The translations under genes were made by a program, and so were the position numbers. From positions 1-7,605 of the forward strand of contig JAHJSK010000089.1 in NCBI GenBank assembly GCA_018830365.1: DNA of 7,605 bases, written 5' to 3'. Every line of letters begins with the position of its first letter. Within the stretch, counting starts at the first letter, position 1. This DNA comes from Patescibacteria group bacterium. Its GTDB lineage: Bacteria; Patescibacteriota; Minisyncoccia; Minisyncoccales; CG1-02-41-26. The notes under the pieces are model-generated. The model searched no databases. It worked only from the letters and a program-made list of their open reading frames with translations, and was not told the DNA's origin. This document shows, in pieces, positions 1 to 6,399 of this stretch.

Positions 1-1
1 C

Positions 2-190
2 AAGGAATTATTTTTAAATGATTTACATATAACTGTCCAGATTTTAAAAGGGAATATAACCGAAAAAGACATTAAAAGCGAAGGGGAAAATGTTTTAGAT
101 ATTATTTCTCCTTTTGATTTAAAATATTTGTGGTTTTGTCCCTGCACTGCCATTAAATTAATTGGGCCTGTTTTTCAATATTTTCATTAA
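2..190 (+). CDS. 3' fragment of an unidentified protein
   Basis: The reading frame is open from the window edge to a TAA at 188-190, giving about 62 C-terminal residues. The fragment starts KELFLNDLHITVQILKG and ends in a hydrophobic, aromatic stretch, KYLWFCPCTAIKLIGPVFQYFH. That tail could be a buried helix or a short membrane-facing segment, but I recognise no family motif in it. A/T-rich codon use and protein-like composition suggest a real coding tail rather than noise. The same frame stays open for 37 more codons after the TAA, to 302-304; this may be chance. The gene lies on the same strand as the downstream penicillin-binding protein, separated from it by a structured 223-bp gap. Its function cannot be stated from this piece. 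Confidence 0.5.
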   Translation, partial: KELFLNDLHITVQILKGNITEKDIKSEGENVLDIISPFDLKYLWFCPCTAIKLIGPVFQYFH

Positions 191-225
191 GCCCCGGGGG
201 TTGGCAAAGGTTTAATTTCTTACCA

Positions 226-242
226 AATGTCTGAGGTTTATA
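226..242 (+). repeat. Dispersed AATGTCTG repeat, copy A
   Basis: AATGTCTGAGGTTTATA matches copy B at 2302-2318 (minus strand) at 16 of 17 positions and copy C at 6442-6457 with one missing base. All three copies lie between genes, which points to a dispersed repeat rather than coding similarity. Confidence 0.65.
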
Positions 243-310
243 ATTTAACCTTGAATTACGAAATGCAAGATTTCAAGAGACCCGACCTCTCTAAAACTGA
301 ATAAAAATAG

Positions 311-350
311 ACCTGCCTGTCGGCAGACAGACCTGCCTGTCGGCAGACAG
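311..350. repeat. Two perfect tandem copies of a 20-bp GC-rich repeat
   Basis: The unit ACCTGCCTGTCGGCAGACAG occurs at 311-330 and again at 331-350 without a spacer. Each unit can form CTGCC-TGTC-GGCAG or the overlapping CTGTC-GGCA-GACAG hairpin. It resembles the CCTGCC/GGCAGG palindromes at 5447-5467, 5580-5598 and 6400-6414 in this window, so it is probably a member of a dispersed intergenic family. Confidence 0.9.
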
Positions 351-356
351 GTTAAA

Positions 357-371
357 AGAGGTCGGACCTCT
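357..371. repeat. GAGGTC/GACCTC palindrome, copy 1
   Basis: AGAGGTC-G-GACCTCT is a perfect 7-bp inverted repeat with a one-base centre. A related palindrome lies at 2242-2260 between ftsI and ileS. Its left half can alternatively pair with 282-290, giving two mutually exclusive folds. Confidence 0.8.
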
Positions 372-413
372 CCTCACTTAAATCATTTCGTAATTCAAGG
401 TAATTTAAGATAA

Positions 414-2096
414 ATGACAAATTGGCGCTTCAAATTAATATTTATTTTTTTGCTTTGTTTTTCTTTTTTGATTCTTTATCGGCTATATTATCTTCAAATA
501 CAAAAAGGAGAACAATATAAAGCGCTTGCATTGGGTCAGCAGATTTCTTTTAGAGAAGTTAGCGGAGAAAGAGGAGGAATTTTTTTTAATGAGGAAAAAA
601 TTCCTTTGGCGCAGACAAAAAGAAAAAATATAATTTATGTTTTTCCGCAAAAAATTCCCCAAGAAGAATTAGAGAAAACAACCCTTATTTTGGGCGAAAT
701 TTTGGGTGAAAAAAAAGAGGATTTACTTTCTTTTTTTAAAACAGGCGCGACTTTAAAAAGAGAAGTTTCAAATCCTGTATTGGAACAAATAGAAGCAAAA
801 AAACTTAAAGGAATTGTTGTTGATAAAATTTGGGGCAGGGTTTATCCTCAAAAAGAATTAGCTTCTCATTTGCTTGGTTTTTTAGATACTAACGGAGAAG
901 GCCAGTATGGGATTGAGGGCTCTTATAATAAAATTTTACAAGGAGAAAAAGAATTTGAACAAAAAGGCAAGTCCCCGTTGGGATATTTGACTTTATTTTT
1001 TGGGGAGCGGAAAAGTGCTCGCAAGGGAGCTGATATTTTTTTAACTTTAAATTATAAGCTTCAATATTTCACTGAAAAATTATTATTAAAAGCCAAAGAG
1101 TCATGGGATATTGATTCAGGTCAAATTATTGTTACTGATCCCAAGACAGGCAAAATTTTGGCATTAGCTGTTTTCCCCTCTTTTGACCCCAATCGCTACG
1201 GAGAAGAAAAAAATTATGACACATTTCTCAATCCAGTTTTTCAAAAACTTTTTGAGTTAGGTTCGGTTTTCAAGCCAATAACTTTTGCGGCCGCGCTTGA
1301 AGAAAATTTAATAACTCCGCAAACAACTTATATTGACGAGGGTTTTGTTGCTGTTGGCGGCCCCTTGATCCATAATTTCGGACGCAGGACTTGGGGCAAG
1401 CAATCAATGACTGGTGTTTTAGAGAGATCAATCAATACTGGCGTTGTATTTGTTCAACAAAAACTTGGTCCAATAATGTTTTTAAAATATCTGAAAAATT
1501 TTGGACTTTTTGAAAAAACAGAAATTGATTTACAGGGAGAAACTTTTTCAGAAAATAAAACCTTAATAGAAGAATCGCGTCCCAGGGATTTGGCAGTGGC
1601 GAGTTTTGGACAAGGGATTTTAATAACGCCAATTCGGTTAATAACGATATTTGGAGCCATTGCTAATCATGGGGACTTAATGCGTCCTTTTGTGGTGGAA
1701 AAAATTGTAAAGCAGGATGGAGAAATTATAGAAACACAGCCGCAAGTTCAAAAAAAAATTATTTCCGCGGAGACCTCGGCAACTCTTTCAACAATGCTTG
1801 TTAGCGTGGTTGACAATGGCGCAGCCCAAAGAGCAAAAATTCCCGGTTATTCAATCGCGGGCAAAACCGGGACAGCTCAAGTGCCATTAAAAGAAAACAG
1901 GGGATATTCAGACACAGAGACAATTCAAAGTTTTATTGGTTTTTTCCCGGCCTTGGAGCCAAAATTTTTGATTTTTATAAAATTAGACAATCCTAAAAAA
2001 ACAACAGACGCTGGCCATTCCGCTGTGCCGCTTGGCAAAGAATTAATAAAGTACATTATTGATTCTTGGCAAATCCCGCCTGATTATGAAATTTAA
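414..2096 (+). CDS. ftsI: Class B penicillin-binding protein, peptidoglycan D,D-transpeptidase (FtsI/PBP2-like)
   Basis: This 560-residue protein should cross-link peptidoglycan stem peptides on the outer face of the cytoplasmic membrane, at the septum or the cell wall. A short cytoplasmic N-terminus is followed by one membrane segment at about residues 7-26. The pedestal/dimerisation region runs to about 200 and includes the family landmarks ERGGI (52-56) and GRVYPQKELASHLLGF (141-156). The C-terminal transpeptidase domain has all three active-site motifs: SVFK (catalytic Ser284, Lys287), SIN (339-341) and KTGT (484-487). SFGQGILITPIRL (397-409) also matches the family. There are no PASTA repeats; the protein ends soon after the catalytic domain. 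The ATG follows an in-frame TAA directly, so no earlier start is possible. No good Shine-Dalgarno is seen. The catalytic part reads more like FtsI than MrdA, but the split is uncertain in this lineage. Confidence 0.93.
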   Translation: MTNWRFKLIFIFLLCFSFLILYRLYYLQIQKGEQYKALALGQQISFREVSGERGGIFFNEEKIPLAQTKRKNIIYVFPQKIPQEELEKTTLILGEILGEKKEDLLSFFKTGATLKREVSNPVLEQIEAKKLKGIVVDKIWGRVYPQKELASHLLGFLDTNGEGQYGIEGSYNKILQGEKEFEQKGKSPLGYLTLFFGERKSARKGADIFLTLNYKLQYFTEKLLLKAKESWDIDSGQIIVTDPKTGKILALAVFPSFDPNRYGEEKNYDTFLNPVFQKLFELGSVFKPITFAAALEENLITPQTTYIDEGFVAVGGPLIHNFGRRTWGKQSMTGVLERSINTGVVFVQQKLGPIMFLKYLKNFGLFEKTEIDLQGETFSENKTLIEESRPRDLAVASFGQGILITPIRLITIFGAIANHGDLMRPFVVEKIVKQDGEIIETQPQVQKKIISAETSATLSTMLVSVVDNGAAQRAKIPGYSIAGKTGTAQVPLKENRGYSDTETIQSFIGFFPALEPKFLIFIKLDNPKKTTDAGHSAVPLGKELIKYIIDSWQIPPDYEI

Positions 2097-2140
2097 ATCC
2101 TATGACTCATGCTCGCGGCTTCTCGCTTCGCGGGCAAAGC

Positions 2141-2171
2141 GGGCAGGAAATGCCCTTCGGATTATTTTTTT
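2141..2171 (+). terminator. Possible weak terminator after ftsI
   Basis: GGGCA (2141-2145) and TGCCC (2151-2155) form a 5-bp stem with a GGAAA loop, and a run of seven T lies at 2165-2171. The nine bases between the stem and the T-run make this imperfect for an intrinsic terminator. Confidence 0.3.
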
Positions 2172-2241
2172 CCGCTTGAATTTGTTAGAAATCGGGTTTT
2201 TCTTTTCTCTGATAATCCTAATTTAAAGTATAAGTAGTTTC

Positions 2242-2260
2242 ACAGAGGTCAGACCTCTGT
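2242..2260. repeat. GAGGTC/GACCTC palindrome, copy 2
   Basis: ACAGAGGTC-A-GACCTCTGT is a perfect 9-bp inverted repeat with a one-base centre. It shares the AGAGGTC-N-GACCTCT core with 357-371 and, like that copy, sits inside a wider inverted repeat (2190-2197 with 2281-2288). Confidence 0.85.
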
Positions 2261-2301
2261 AACTTTCTAAAAATTAAATTACCCGATTATTTGTTTACAA
2301 C

Positions 2302-2318
2302 TATAAACCCCAGACATT
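2302..2318 (-). repeat. Dispersed AATGTCTG repeat, copy B
   Basis: Read on the minus strand this is AATGTCTGGGGTTTATA, one mismatch from copy A. The flanking bases to 2327 add GGG-rich sequence that can pair with the CCCC of the core to form a small imperfect hairpin. Confidence 0.65.
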
Positions 2319-2339
2319 CGGGTGGGGCATTAAAATACT

Positions 2340-2367
2340 TTGAAGGAGAGCGGGTTTCCTCTATATT
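2340..2367 (+). promoter_or_regulatory. Candidate sigma70-type promoter for ileS
   Basis: TTGAAG (2340-2345) and TATATT (2362-2367) are separated by 16 bp, matching 4/6 and 5/6 of the consensus hexamers. This would give a leader of about 70 nt before ileS. A second, weaker pair is TTGATT (2381-2386) and TATTTT (2404-2409) with a 17-bp spacer. In sequence this AT-rich, chance matches are common, so both are tentative. Confidence 0.3.
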
Positions 2368-2444
2368 GCGGCAAGTATTGTTGATTAAAGAATAAAAAAA
2401 TGCTATTTTTAAAAAGATAAAACTAAGAAAAATGTAAAAAATTT

Positions 2445-5312
2445 ATGGAAATTAATTTTTCAGAACAAGAAGAAAAAATATTAAATTTTTGGAAAGAGAA
2501 AAAGATATTTGAAAAAACTTTAAAAAAGCCCTCAAAAAAAGGTGATTTTGTTTTTTGTGACGGACCGCCTTTTGCCACTGGCGCGCCTCATTACGGCCAT
2601 ATCGTGGGGAGCTTAATGAAGGATGTTGTCCCTCGCTATTGGACAATGCAAGGTTATCATGTTGAGCGGAAATGGGGATGGGATTGCCACGGCTTGCCGA
2701 TTGAAAATATTGTTGAAGAAGAAATGGCCATAAAAAATAAAAAAGAAATTGAAGAAAAAATAGGAGTTGAAAAATTTAATGAGGCCTGCAGAAATAAGGT
2801 TTTGTTTTATGCTGACGAATGGAAAAAATTTATTCCGCGAATGGGCCGTTGGGCAGACATGGAAAAGCCCTACAAAACAATGGATTTGGATTATATGGAA
2901 AGCATTTGGTGGGTTCTTAAACAACTTTGGGACAAGGGATTGATTTATGAGGATTATAAAATAATGCATATTTGTCCTCGTTGTGAAACAACCCTTTCCC
3001 AATCAGAAGTGAGCGAGGGGTATAAGGAAATAACAGATATTTCTGTTGTCGCTAAATTTAAATTAAAAGATGAAGTTAACACTTATATCTTGGCTTGGAC
3101 AACCACGCCTTGGACATTGCTCGGCAATATCGCTTTAGCGGTTAACAAGGAAATTTCTTATTTAAAAATTCAGCTTAATGGTGAATACTATATTTTAGCC
3201 AAAAATAATTCAGAAAAATTTTTAAAAGACAAAAATTATCAATTTATTCAAGAATTAAATGGCCAGGATTTAGTTGGCAAATCTTATGAGCCACTTTTTT
3301 CGTATTTTGACAAACTGGAAAATAGAATTAATGGTTTTAAAATTTATCATGGCGACTTTGTGAATGTGGAAGAGGGGACTGGCGTGGTGCATATTGCGCC
3401 GGCTTTTGGCGATGATGATATGAATTTGGCTAAAAAATATAATTTACCTTTTATTCGGCACATTACTCTTTCCGGCAGATTTATTCTAGAAATAAAAGAA
3501 TTTGAACAGGATTTAGTCAAGCCGCTTGACAATCCAAAGGCAACTGATATTAAAATCGCTAATGAGCTTGAAAAAAGCAATAAGCTTTTTCTAACAGAAG
3601 AGTATTTGCATAGTTATCCTCATTGCTGGCGTTGTGATACACCATTGCTTAATTTCGCTTTGTCTTCTTGGTTTGTTAGGGTTGCGGCAATAAAACCGCG
3701 AATGTTGGAGTTAGCAAAAAAAATAAATTGGACACCTTCTTATCTTAAACAAGGAAGGTTTGGCAAATGGCTTGAAGGCGCGGAGGATTGGGCAATTTCC
3801 CGCCAGCGTTTTTGGGGTTCTGTGTTGCCGATTTGGAAATGTGAATGCGGAACAATGCGAATTTTTGGTTCCCAAGAAGAATTGGAAAAAGCCAGCAACC
3901 AAAAAATTGAGGATTTGCATAAACATATTATTGATAAAATTACTGTTCAATGCGAGAAATGCGAGAAAAAAATGTTCCGCATTCCCGATGTTTTGGATTG
4001 CTGGTTTGAGTCCGGAGCAATGCCTTACGCTCAACTTCATTATCCTTTTGAAAATAAAGAAAAAATAGAAAAAAATTTCCCCGCGCAATTTATAGCCGAG
4101 GGCGTGGATCAAACTAGATGTTGGTTTTATTATCTTCTTGTTCTTTCTATTGCTTTAATGGATAAAATTCCTTTTGAAAATGTAATTGTCAATGGCATTG
4201 TTTTGGCTGAAAATGGCCAAAAAATGTCTAAGCGGCTTAAAAATTATCCCGACCCGAGCGAGGTAATAAATAAATACGGCGCCGACGCTTTGCGTTATTA
4301 TCTTTTAACTTCTCCTGTGATGAAAGCGGAGACATTAAATTTTTCCGAAAAAGGAGTTGAAGAAATATGCAAAAAATTGATTTTGATTTTAAGCAATGTT
4401 TTTTCTTTTTACAAACTTTATGAAGATAAAAAAATTAAACCGGCTTTTGATTCAACTAATATTCTTGATAAATGGATTGTCAGTCGTCTCCAATCTCTCA
4501 TTAAAATAATTACCGAGCAGATGAATGCTTACGACTTAGTTTCAGCTTCCCGTCCAATTTTGGATTTCATAGACGAATTGTCAACTTGGTATTTAAGACG
4601 AAGCCGAGAACGATTTAAGGGTGATAATTTAGAGGAAAAAAATAAGGCATTGCAAACTTTAAAATATATTTTACTGGAATTGAGTAAAGCGAGCGCTCCT
4701 TTTATTCCTTTTTTAACAGAAAAAATCTATCAGGAAACAGGCGGAGAAAAAGAATCAGTTCACTTAGAAAATTGGCCTGAATGGAGCGAAAAATTGATTA
4801 ACAAAGAATTAGAAGAGAAAATGGATTTGGCGCGGAAAATTGTCAGCTTGGCTTTAGCAAAAAGAGTTGAAAATAAAATGAAAGTCCGCCAGCCATTAAG
4901 CGCGTTGCGAATTAAGAATTATGAATTAAAAAATGAAAAAGAATTATTGGATTTAATAAAACAGGAAGTAAATGTTAAGGAAATAATTTTTGAGTCGGAG
5001 ATTAAAGATGAAGTAGAATTAAACACTGAAATTACGCCAGAACTTAAACAAGAGGGGATAATAAGAGAAATCATACGACATATCCAGCAATTGCGAAAAA
5101 AAACAGGTTTGATACCTGAGAATAGAATTTTAATTCAATGTTTTGCCGAGCCAAAACTCTTTGAAATTTTAATGGAAAATAAACAAATTATTTTAAAAGA
5201 GACCAATGCCAAAGAATTTAATTTAGAGGAGGAAGCAGGGCAGGAGTTTGACAAAGAGCAGGAATTTATAATTGACGGGCAAAAATTATGGCTAAAAATT
5301 GAAAAAATTTAA
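2445..5312 (+). CDS. ileS: Isoleucyl-tRNA synthetase (HYGH-type, IleRS2-like)
   Basis: This 955-residue class I synthetase attaches isoleucine to tRNA-Ile in the cytoplasm. The catalytic Rossmann fold carries the HIGH-type motif HYGH (49-52, in PPFATGAPHYGHI) and KMSKR (593-597). Between them lies the CP1 editing domain, with WTTTPWT (218-224) and GTGVVHIAPAFGDDD (311-325), which hydrolyses misformed Val-tRNA-Ile. ISRQRFWG (451-458) is also a family landmark. Cysteine pairs at 177/180, 394/397, 466/468 and 503/506 look like zinc sites. The anticodon-binding helical domain includes WYLRRSRERF (715-724), followed by a C-terminal extension. GWDCHGLPIE and the HYGH context match the eukaryote/archaea-like IleRS2 group more than the E. 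coli type. It is somewhat shorter than the usual 1,000-plus residues. The ATG is the only start after an in-frame TAA at 2424-2426. There is no Shine-Dalgarno. Confidence 0.97.
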   Translation: MEINFSEQEEKILNFWKEKKIFEKTLKKPSKKGDFVFCDGPPFATGAPHYGHIVGSLMKDVVPRYWTMQGYHVERKWGWDCHGLPIENIVEEEMAIKNKKEIEEKIGVEKFNEACRNKVLFYADEWKKFIPRMGRWADMEKPYKTMDLDYMESIWWVLKQLWDKGLIYEDYKIMHICPRCETTLSQSEVSEGYKEITDISVVAKFKLKDEVNTYILAWTTTPWTLLGNIALAVNKEISYLKIQLNGEYYILAKNNSEKFLKDKNYQFIQELNGQDLVGKSYEPLFSYFDKLENRINGFKIYHGDFVNVEEGTGVVHIAPAFGDDDMNLAKKYNLPFIRHITLSGRFILEIKEFEQDLVKPLDNPKATDIKIANELEKSNKLFLTEEYLHSYPHCWRCDTPLLNFALSSWFVRVAAIKPRMLELAKKINWTPSYLKQGRFGKWLEGAEDWAISRQRFWGSVLPIWKCECGTMRIFGSQEELEKASNQKIEDLHKHIIDKITVQCEKCEKKMFRIPDVLDCWFESGAMPYAQLHYPFENKEKIEKNFPAQFIAEGVDQTRCWFYYLLVLSIALMDKIPFENVIVNGIVLAENGQKMSKRLKNYPDPSEVINKYGADALRYYLLTSPVMKAETLNFSEKGVEEICKKLILILSNVFSFYKLYEDKKIKPAFDSTNILDKWIVSRLQSLIKIITEQMNAYDLVSASRPILDFIDELSTWYLRRSRERFKGDNLEEKNKALQTLKYILLELSKASAPFIPFLTEKIYQETGGEKESVHLENWPEWSEKLINKELEEKMDLARKIVSLALAKRVENKMKVRQPLSALRIKNYELKNEKELLDLIKQEVNVKEIIFESEIKDEVELNTEITPELKQEGIIREIIRHIQQLRKKTGLIPENRILIQCFAEPKLFEILMENKQIILKETNAKEFNLEEEAGQEFDKEQEFIIDGQKLWLKIEKI

Positions 5313-5386
5313 TTTTTTTTTGCCTTTGCAAAATTTCAACTGGCGGTGTGTATTTGAAAATATCTGGACTGATTTCATTAATGGGC

Positions 5387-5515
5387 TCCGCCTTCGTTGA
5401 AACTTCGGTGGACAGGTCGGCGGGCGGAAGCGCTAAAGACTGAACCTCTGCCTGCCGGCGAGGCAGACCCTTTCTGCCCGCCTTGTCTGTCCGACCGAAG
5501 CGGTGCGTAGGCGGA
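5387..5515. repeat. Three-tier nested GC-rich palindrome
   Basis: TCCGCCT (5387-5393) pairs with AGGCGGA (5509-5515). Inside, 5403-5425 is an imperfect inverted repeat of 5476-5500 (shared CTTCGGT, GGACAG and GGCGGGC blocks). At the centre TCTGCCT (5447-5453) pairs with AGGCAGA (5461-5467). The element could form one long branched hairpin on either strand. It sits between two convergent genes and has GC content unlike the flanking coding DNA. Confidence 0.75.
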
Positions 5516-5525
5516 AAGCGGAAGC

Positions 5526-5558
5526 AAAAAGGAGATTTTCGCCCTACGGGTGATCTCC
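5526..5558 (-). terminator. Intrinsic terminator of the B3/B4 gene
   Basis: On the minus strand GGAGAT (5558-5553) pairs with ATCTCC (5536-5531), with an inner CCC/GGG stem around GTA, and the stem is followed directly by five T (5530-5526). It lies about 50 nt past the stop of the minus-strand gene. Plus-strand transcripts would make the stem without a U-run, so it is directional. Confidence 0.6.
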
Positions 5559-5579
5559 TGAAGGGATGACAAGTTTTTC

Positions 5580-5598
5580 CCTGCCTGCCGCAGGCAGG
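5580..5598. repeat. CCTGCCTG/CAGGCAGG perfect inverted repeat
   Basis: CCTGCCTG (5580-5587), a three-base CCG centre and CAGGCAGG (5591-5598) form a perfect 8-bp hairpin 12 bp past the stop of the minus-strand gene. It belongs to the same family as the tandem units at 311-350 and the hairpin at 6400-6414. No T-run follows on the minus strand. Confidence 0.85.
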
Positions 5599-5610
5599 TT
5601 TGGCGGCAAA

Positions 5611-6321
5611 TTATTTTAAAATTTCGATTTCCGAATTATTTTTGTCTAAAACAGAGTGGATCAATGTCCCCCCGCAGTATTTTTCAATCATTTCTTTTAA
5701 TTCTTTTGTGGCAGTTTCAATTTCTTCTTTAGTAACTGGAGGAAGACCTTCAATGACCAGAATACAATTTTTTGTTTTTTCTGTAAATTTTGTCCTATCA
5801 GCCTCTCGCCAATTCCACCGACGACATATTGTAGAAAGATTGTCTTTGTATATCACTTCACCCGAATGTGGCGGTCTTGATTCTTTATCGCCAAGAAGCA
5901 ACACGGGTGGTTCATTTTCTACGGCAAATGTTAGTAAAACATCACCCTGCATTTTATCGGTATCCTCGCCGCCAACAGGCAACATGTATTTTAAGGAAAT
6001 AAAATTGTAAATATCTACTAAATTGTTTATGTGTCGTAAATTAATTCCATTTAAAACAAGACGGTATAAATTTTCCACTGAAGATTTATTTTCTTTGGGT
6101 TTTGCGCCAAATGCTGAATATGTTTTTCTCCAAACATCAATTTTAGGATTTTGAGATAATGTTTCTGTGTTAAAATTTGTTTTAATTCTTTTTTCCTCGT
6201 CTCTAATTTTCTTTTGAACCTCTATAAGCACACCAGAATTATTAACTCTTTTTGCAATAATAACGCCAACATTTAAACAAGGGAATCTTTCAAAAATTTG
6301 ATTATCAATTTGAAATTTCAT
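5611..6321 (-). CDS. B3/B4 tRNA-binding domain protein (PheRS beta-like, COG3382 type)
   Basis: This 236-residue protein matches the free-standing B3/B4 domain family, related to the editing module of the phenylalanyl-tRNA synthetase beta subunit. In PheRS that module hydrolyses Tyr-tRNA-Phe. Stand-alone members may act on misacylated tRNA or another ligand, but their substrate is not settled. Visible family landmarks are WRKTYSAFGAKPKENKSSVE (64-83), NNLVDIYNFISLKYMLPVGG (99-118), GEVIYKD (154-160) and CRRWNWREADRTKFTEKTKN (166-185). There is no signal peptide or membrane segment. The ATG is the first start after an in-frame TAA, and a near-consensus -10 box lies so close that the mRNA should begin at or next to it. 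The gene converges on ileS and has its own terminator. Family assignment is fairly sure; the function here is inference. Confidence 0.82.
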   Translation of the reverse strand: MKFQIDNQIFERFPCLNVGVIIAKRVNNSGVLIEVQKKIRDEEKRIKTNFNTETLSQNPKIDVWRKTYSAFGAKPKENKSSVENLYRLVLNGINLRHINNLVDIYNFISLKYMLPVGGEDTDKMQGDVLLTFAVENEPPVLLLGDKESRPPHSGEVIYKDNLSTICRRWNWREADRTKFTEKTKNCILVIEGLPPVTKEEIETATKELKEMIEKYCGGTLIHSVLDKNNSEIEILK

Positions 6322-6327
6322 ACAAAA

Positions 6328-6336
6328 ATTATAGCA
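6328..6336 (-). promoter_or_regulatory. Extended -10 promoter giving a probably leaderless mRNA
   Basis: On the minus strand TGCTATAAT (6336-6328) is a perfect TGnTATAAT extended -10 element. Its last base is only six bases upstream of the A of the ATG (6321), so the expected transcription start is at or within a base or two of the start codon. There is no room for a ribosome-binding site. No good -35 hexamer is seen, as is common for extended -10 promoters. Confidence 0.65.
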
Positions 6337-6399
6337 TTAAAAATTGAAAATTTTTCCATAAAATTATTTCATTAAATTCTCAATTAAAACATTCAACGC

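Larger units (their letters stand above)
248..401. repeat. Nested inverted-repeat element with 18-bp perfect outer arms
   Basis: The outer arms are ACCTTGAATTACGAAATG (248-265) and its exact reverse complement (384-401). Inside them CCGACCTCT (282-290) pairs with AGAGGTCGG (357-365). The apex holds two tandem copies of a hairpin-forming 20-mer. As RNA or extruded DNA this would be a long stem with an inner stem and a branched top. The right arm ends 12 nt before the ftsI start codon. It could be a leader structure of the ftsI transcript, a mobile MITE-like repeat, or a terminator-like barrier after the upstream gene, but no U-tract follows. Confidence 0.8.
191..413. other. Structured intergenic region upstream of ftsI
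   Basis: This 223-bp gap holds one copy of a dispersed AATGTCTG-type repeat (226-242), a long inverted repeat (248-265 with 384-401), an inner complementary pair (282-290 with 357-365), two tandem 20-bp repeats (311-350) and a local GAGGTC-G-GACCTC palindrome (357-371). I see no convincing promoter hexamers. The only ribosome-binding candidate for ftsI is AAGG at 397-400, about 13 nt from the ATG and inside the right arm of the inverted repeat, so folding of the leader could hide it. Confidence 0.7.
2097..2444. other. 348-bp gene-free region between ftsI and ileS
   Basis: I find no supported coding sequence here. The region begins with a GC-rich stretch (2111-2155) containing a small hairpin before a T-run. 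Then come an 8-bp inverted repeat, AATCGGGT (2190-2197) with ACCCGATT (2281-2288), enclosing the GAGGTC palindrome (2242-2260), a dispersed repeat copy in reverse orientation (2302-2318), and candidate promoters ahead of ileS. I looked for a T-box leader because the next gene is a tRNA synthetase; the conserved T-box sequence is not present. Confidence 0.6.
5313..5610. other. Convergent intergenic island between ileS and the B3/B4 gene
   Basis: This 298-bp gap contains no supported gene. It is far more GC-rich than its surroundings between about 5384 and 5600. It holds a three-tier palindrome (5387-5515), an intrinsic terminator for the minus strand (5526-5558) and a perfect 8-bp inverted repeat (5580-5598). 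After the ileS stop there is a run of nine T, then TTTTGC-CTTT-GCAAAA; the T-run precedes that small hairpin, so it is not a proper terminator for ileS. Confidence 0.7.

Noticed and set aside
311..350. Possible CRISPR array
   Set aside because: There are only two units, they are directly adjacent with no spacers, and there are no cas genes nearby.
2097..2444. T-box riboswitch upstream of ileS
   Set aside because: GGGTGGGGC at 2320-2328 loosely recalls the T-box GGGTGG core, but the conserved ACCGCG continuation and a terminator/antiterminator pair are missing, and the segment belongs to a dispersed repeat.
2613..3002. Minus-strand open frame of 129 codons inside ileS
   Set aside because: It lies wholly opposite a conserved part of ileS, has no family features and no start signal; it is an antisense shadow.
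3711..4112. Minus-strand open frame of 133 codons inside ileS, with a plus-strand one at 3760-4068
   Set aside because: Both overlap the zinc-site and catalytic region of ileS in other frames and show only biased composition.
414..5312. Alternative genetic code (TGA read as glycine, as in Gracilibacteria)
   Set aside because: ftsI and ileS read through at full length under the standard code with no in-frame TGA, so nothing points to recoding.
5300..5335. Intrinsic terminator directly after ileS
   Set aside because: The T-run comes before the small TTTTGC/GCAAAA hairpin instead of after it, and the stem is AT-rich and short.
5378..5572. Minus-strand 64-codon open frame in the convergent island
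   Set aside because: It runs through the nested palindrome and terminator; the translated sequence is arginine/alanine/serine-rich noise from GC-rich repeats.
5600..6010. Plus-strand open frame of 136 codons
   Set aside because: It is antisense to the B3/B4 gene, which has recognisable conserved motifs on the minus strand.
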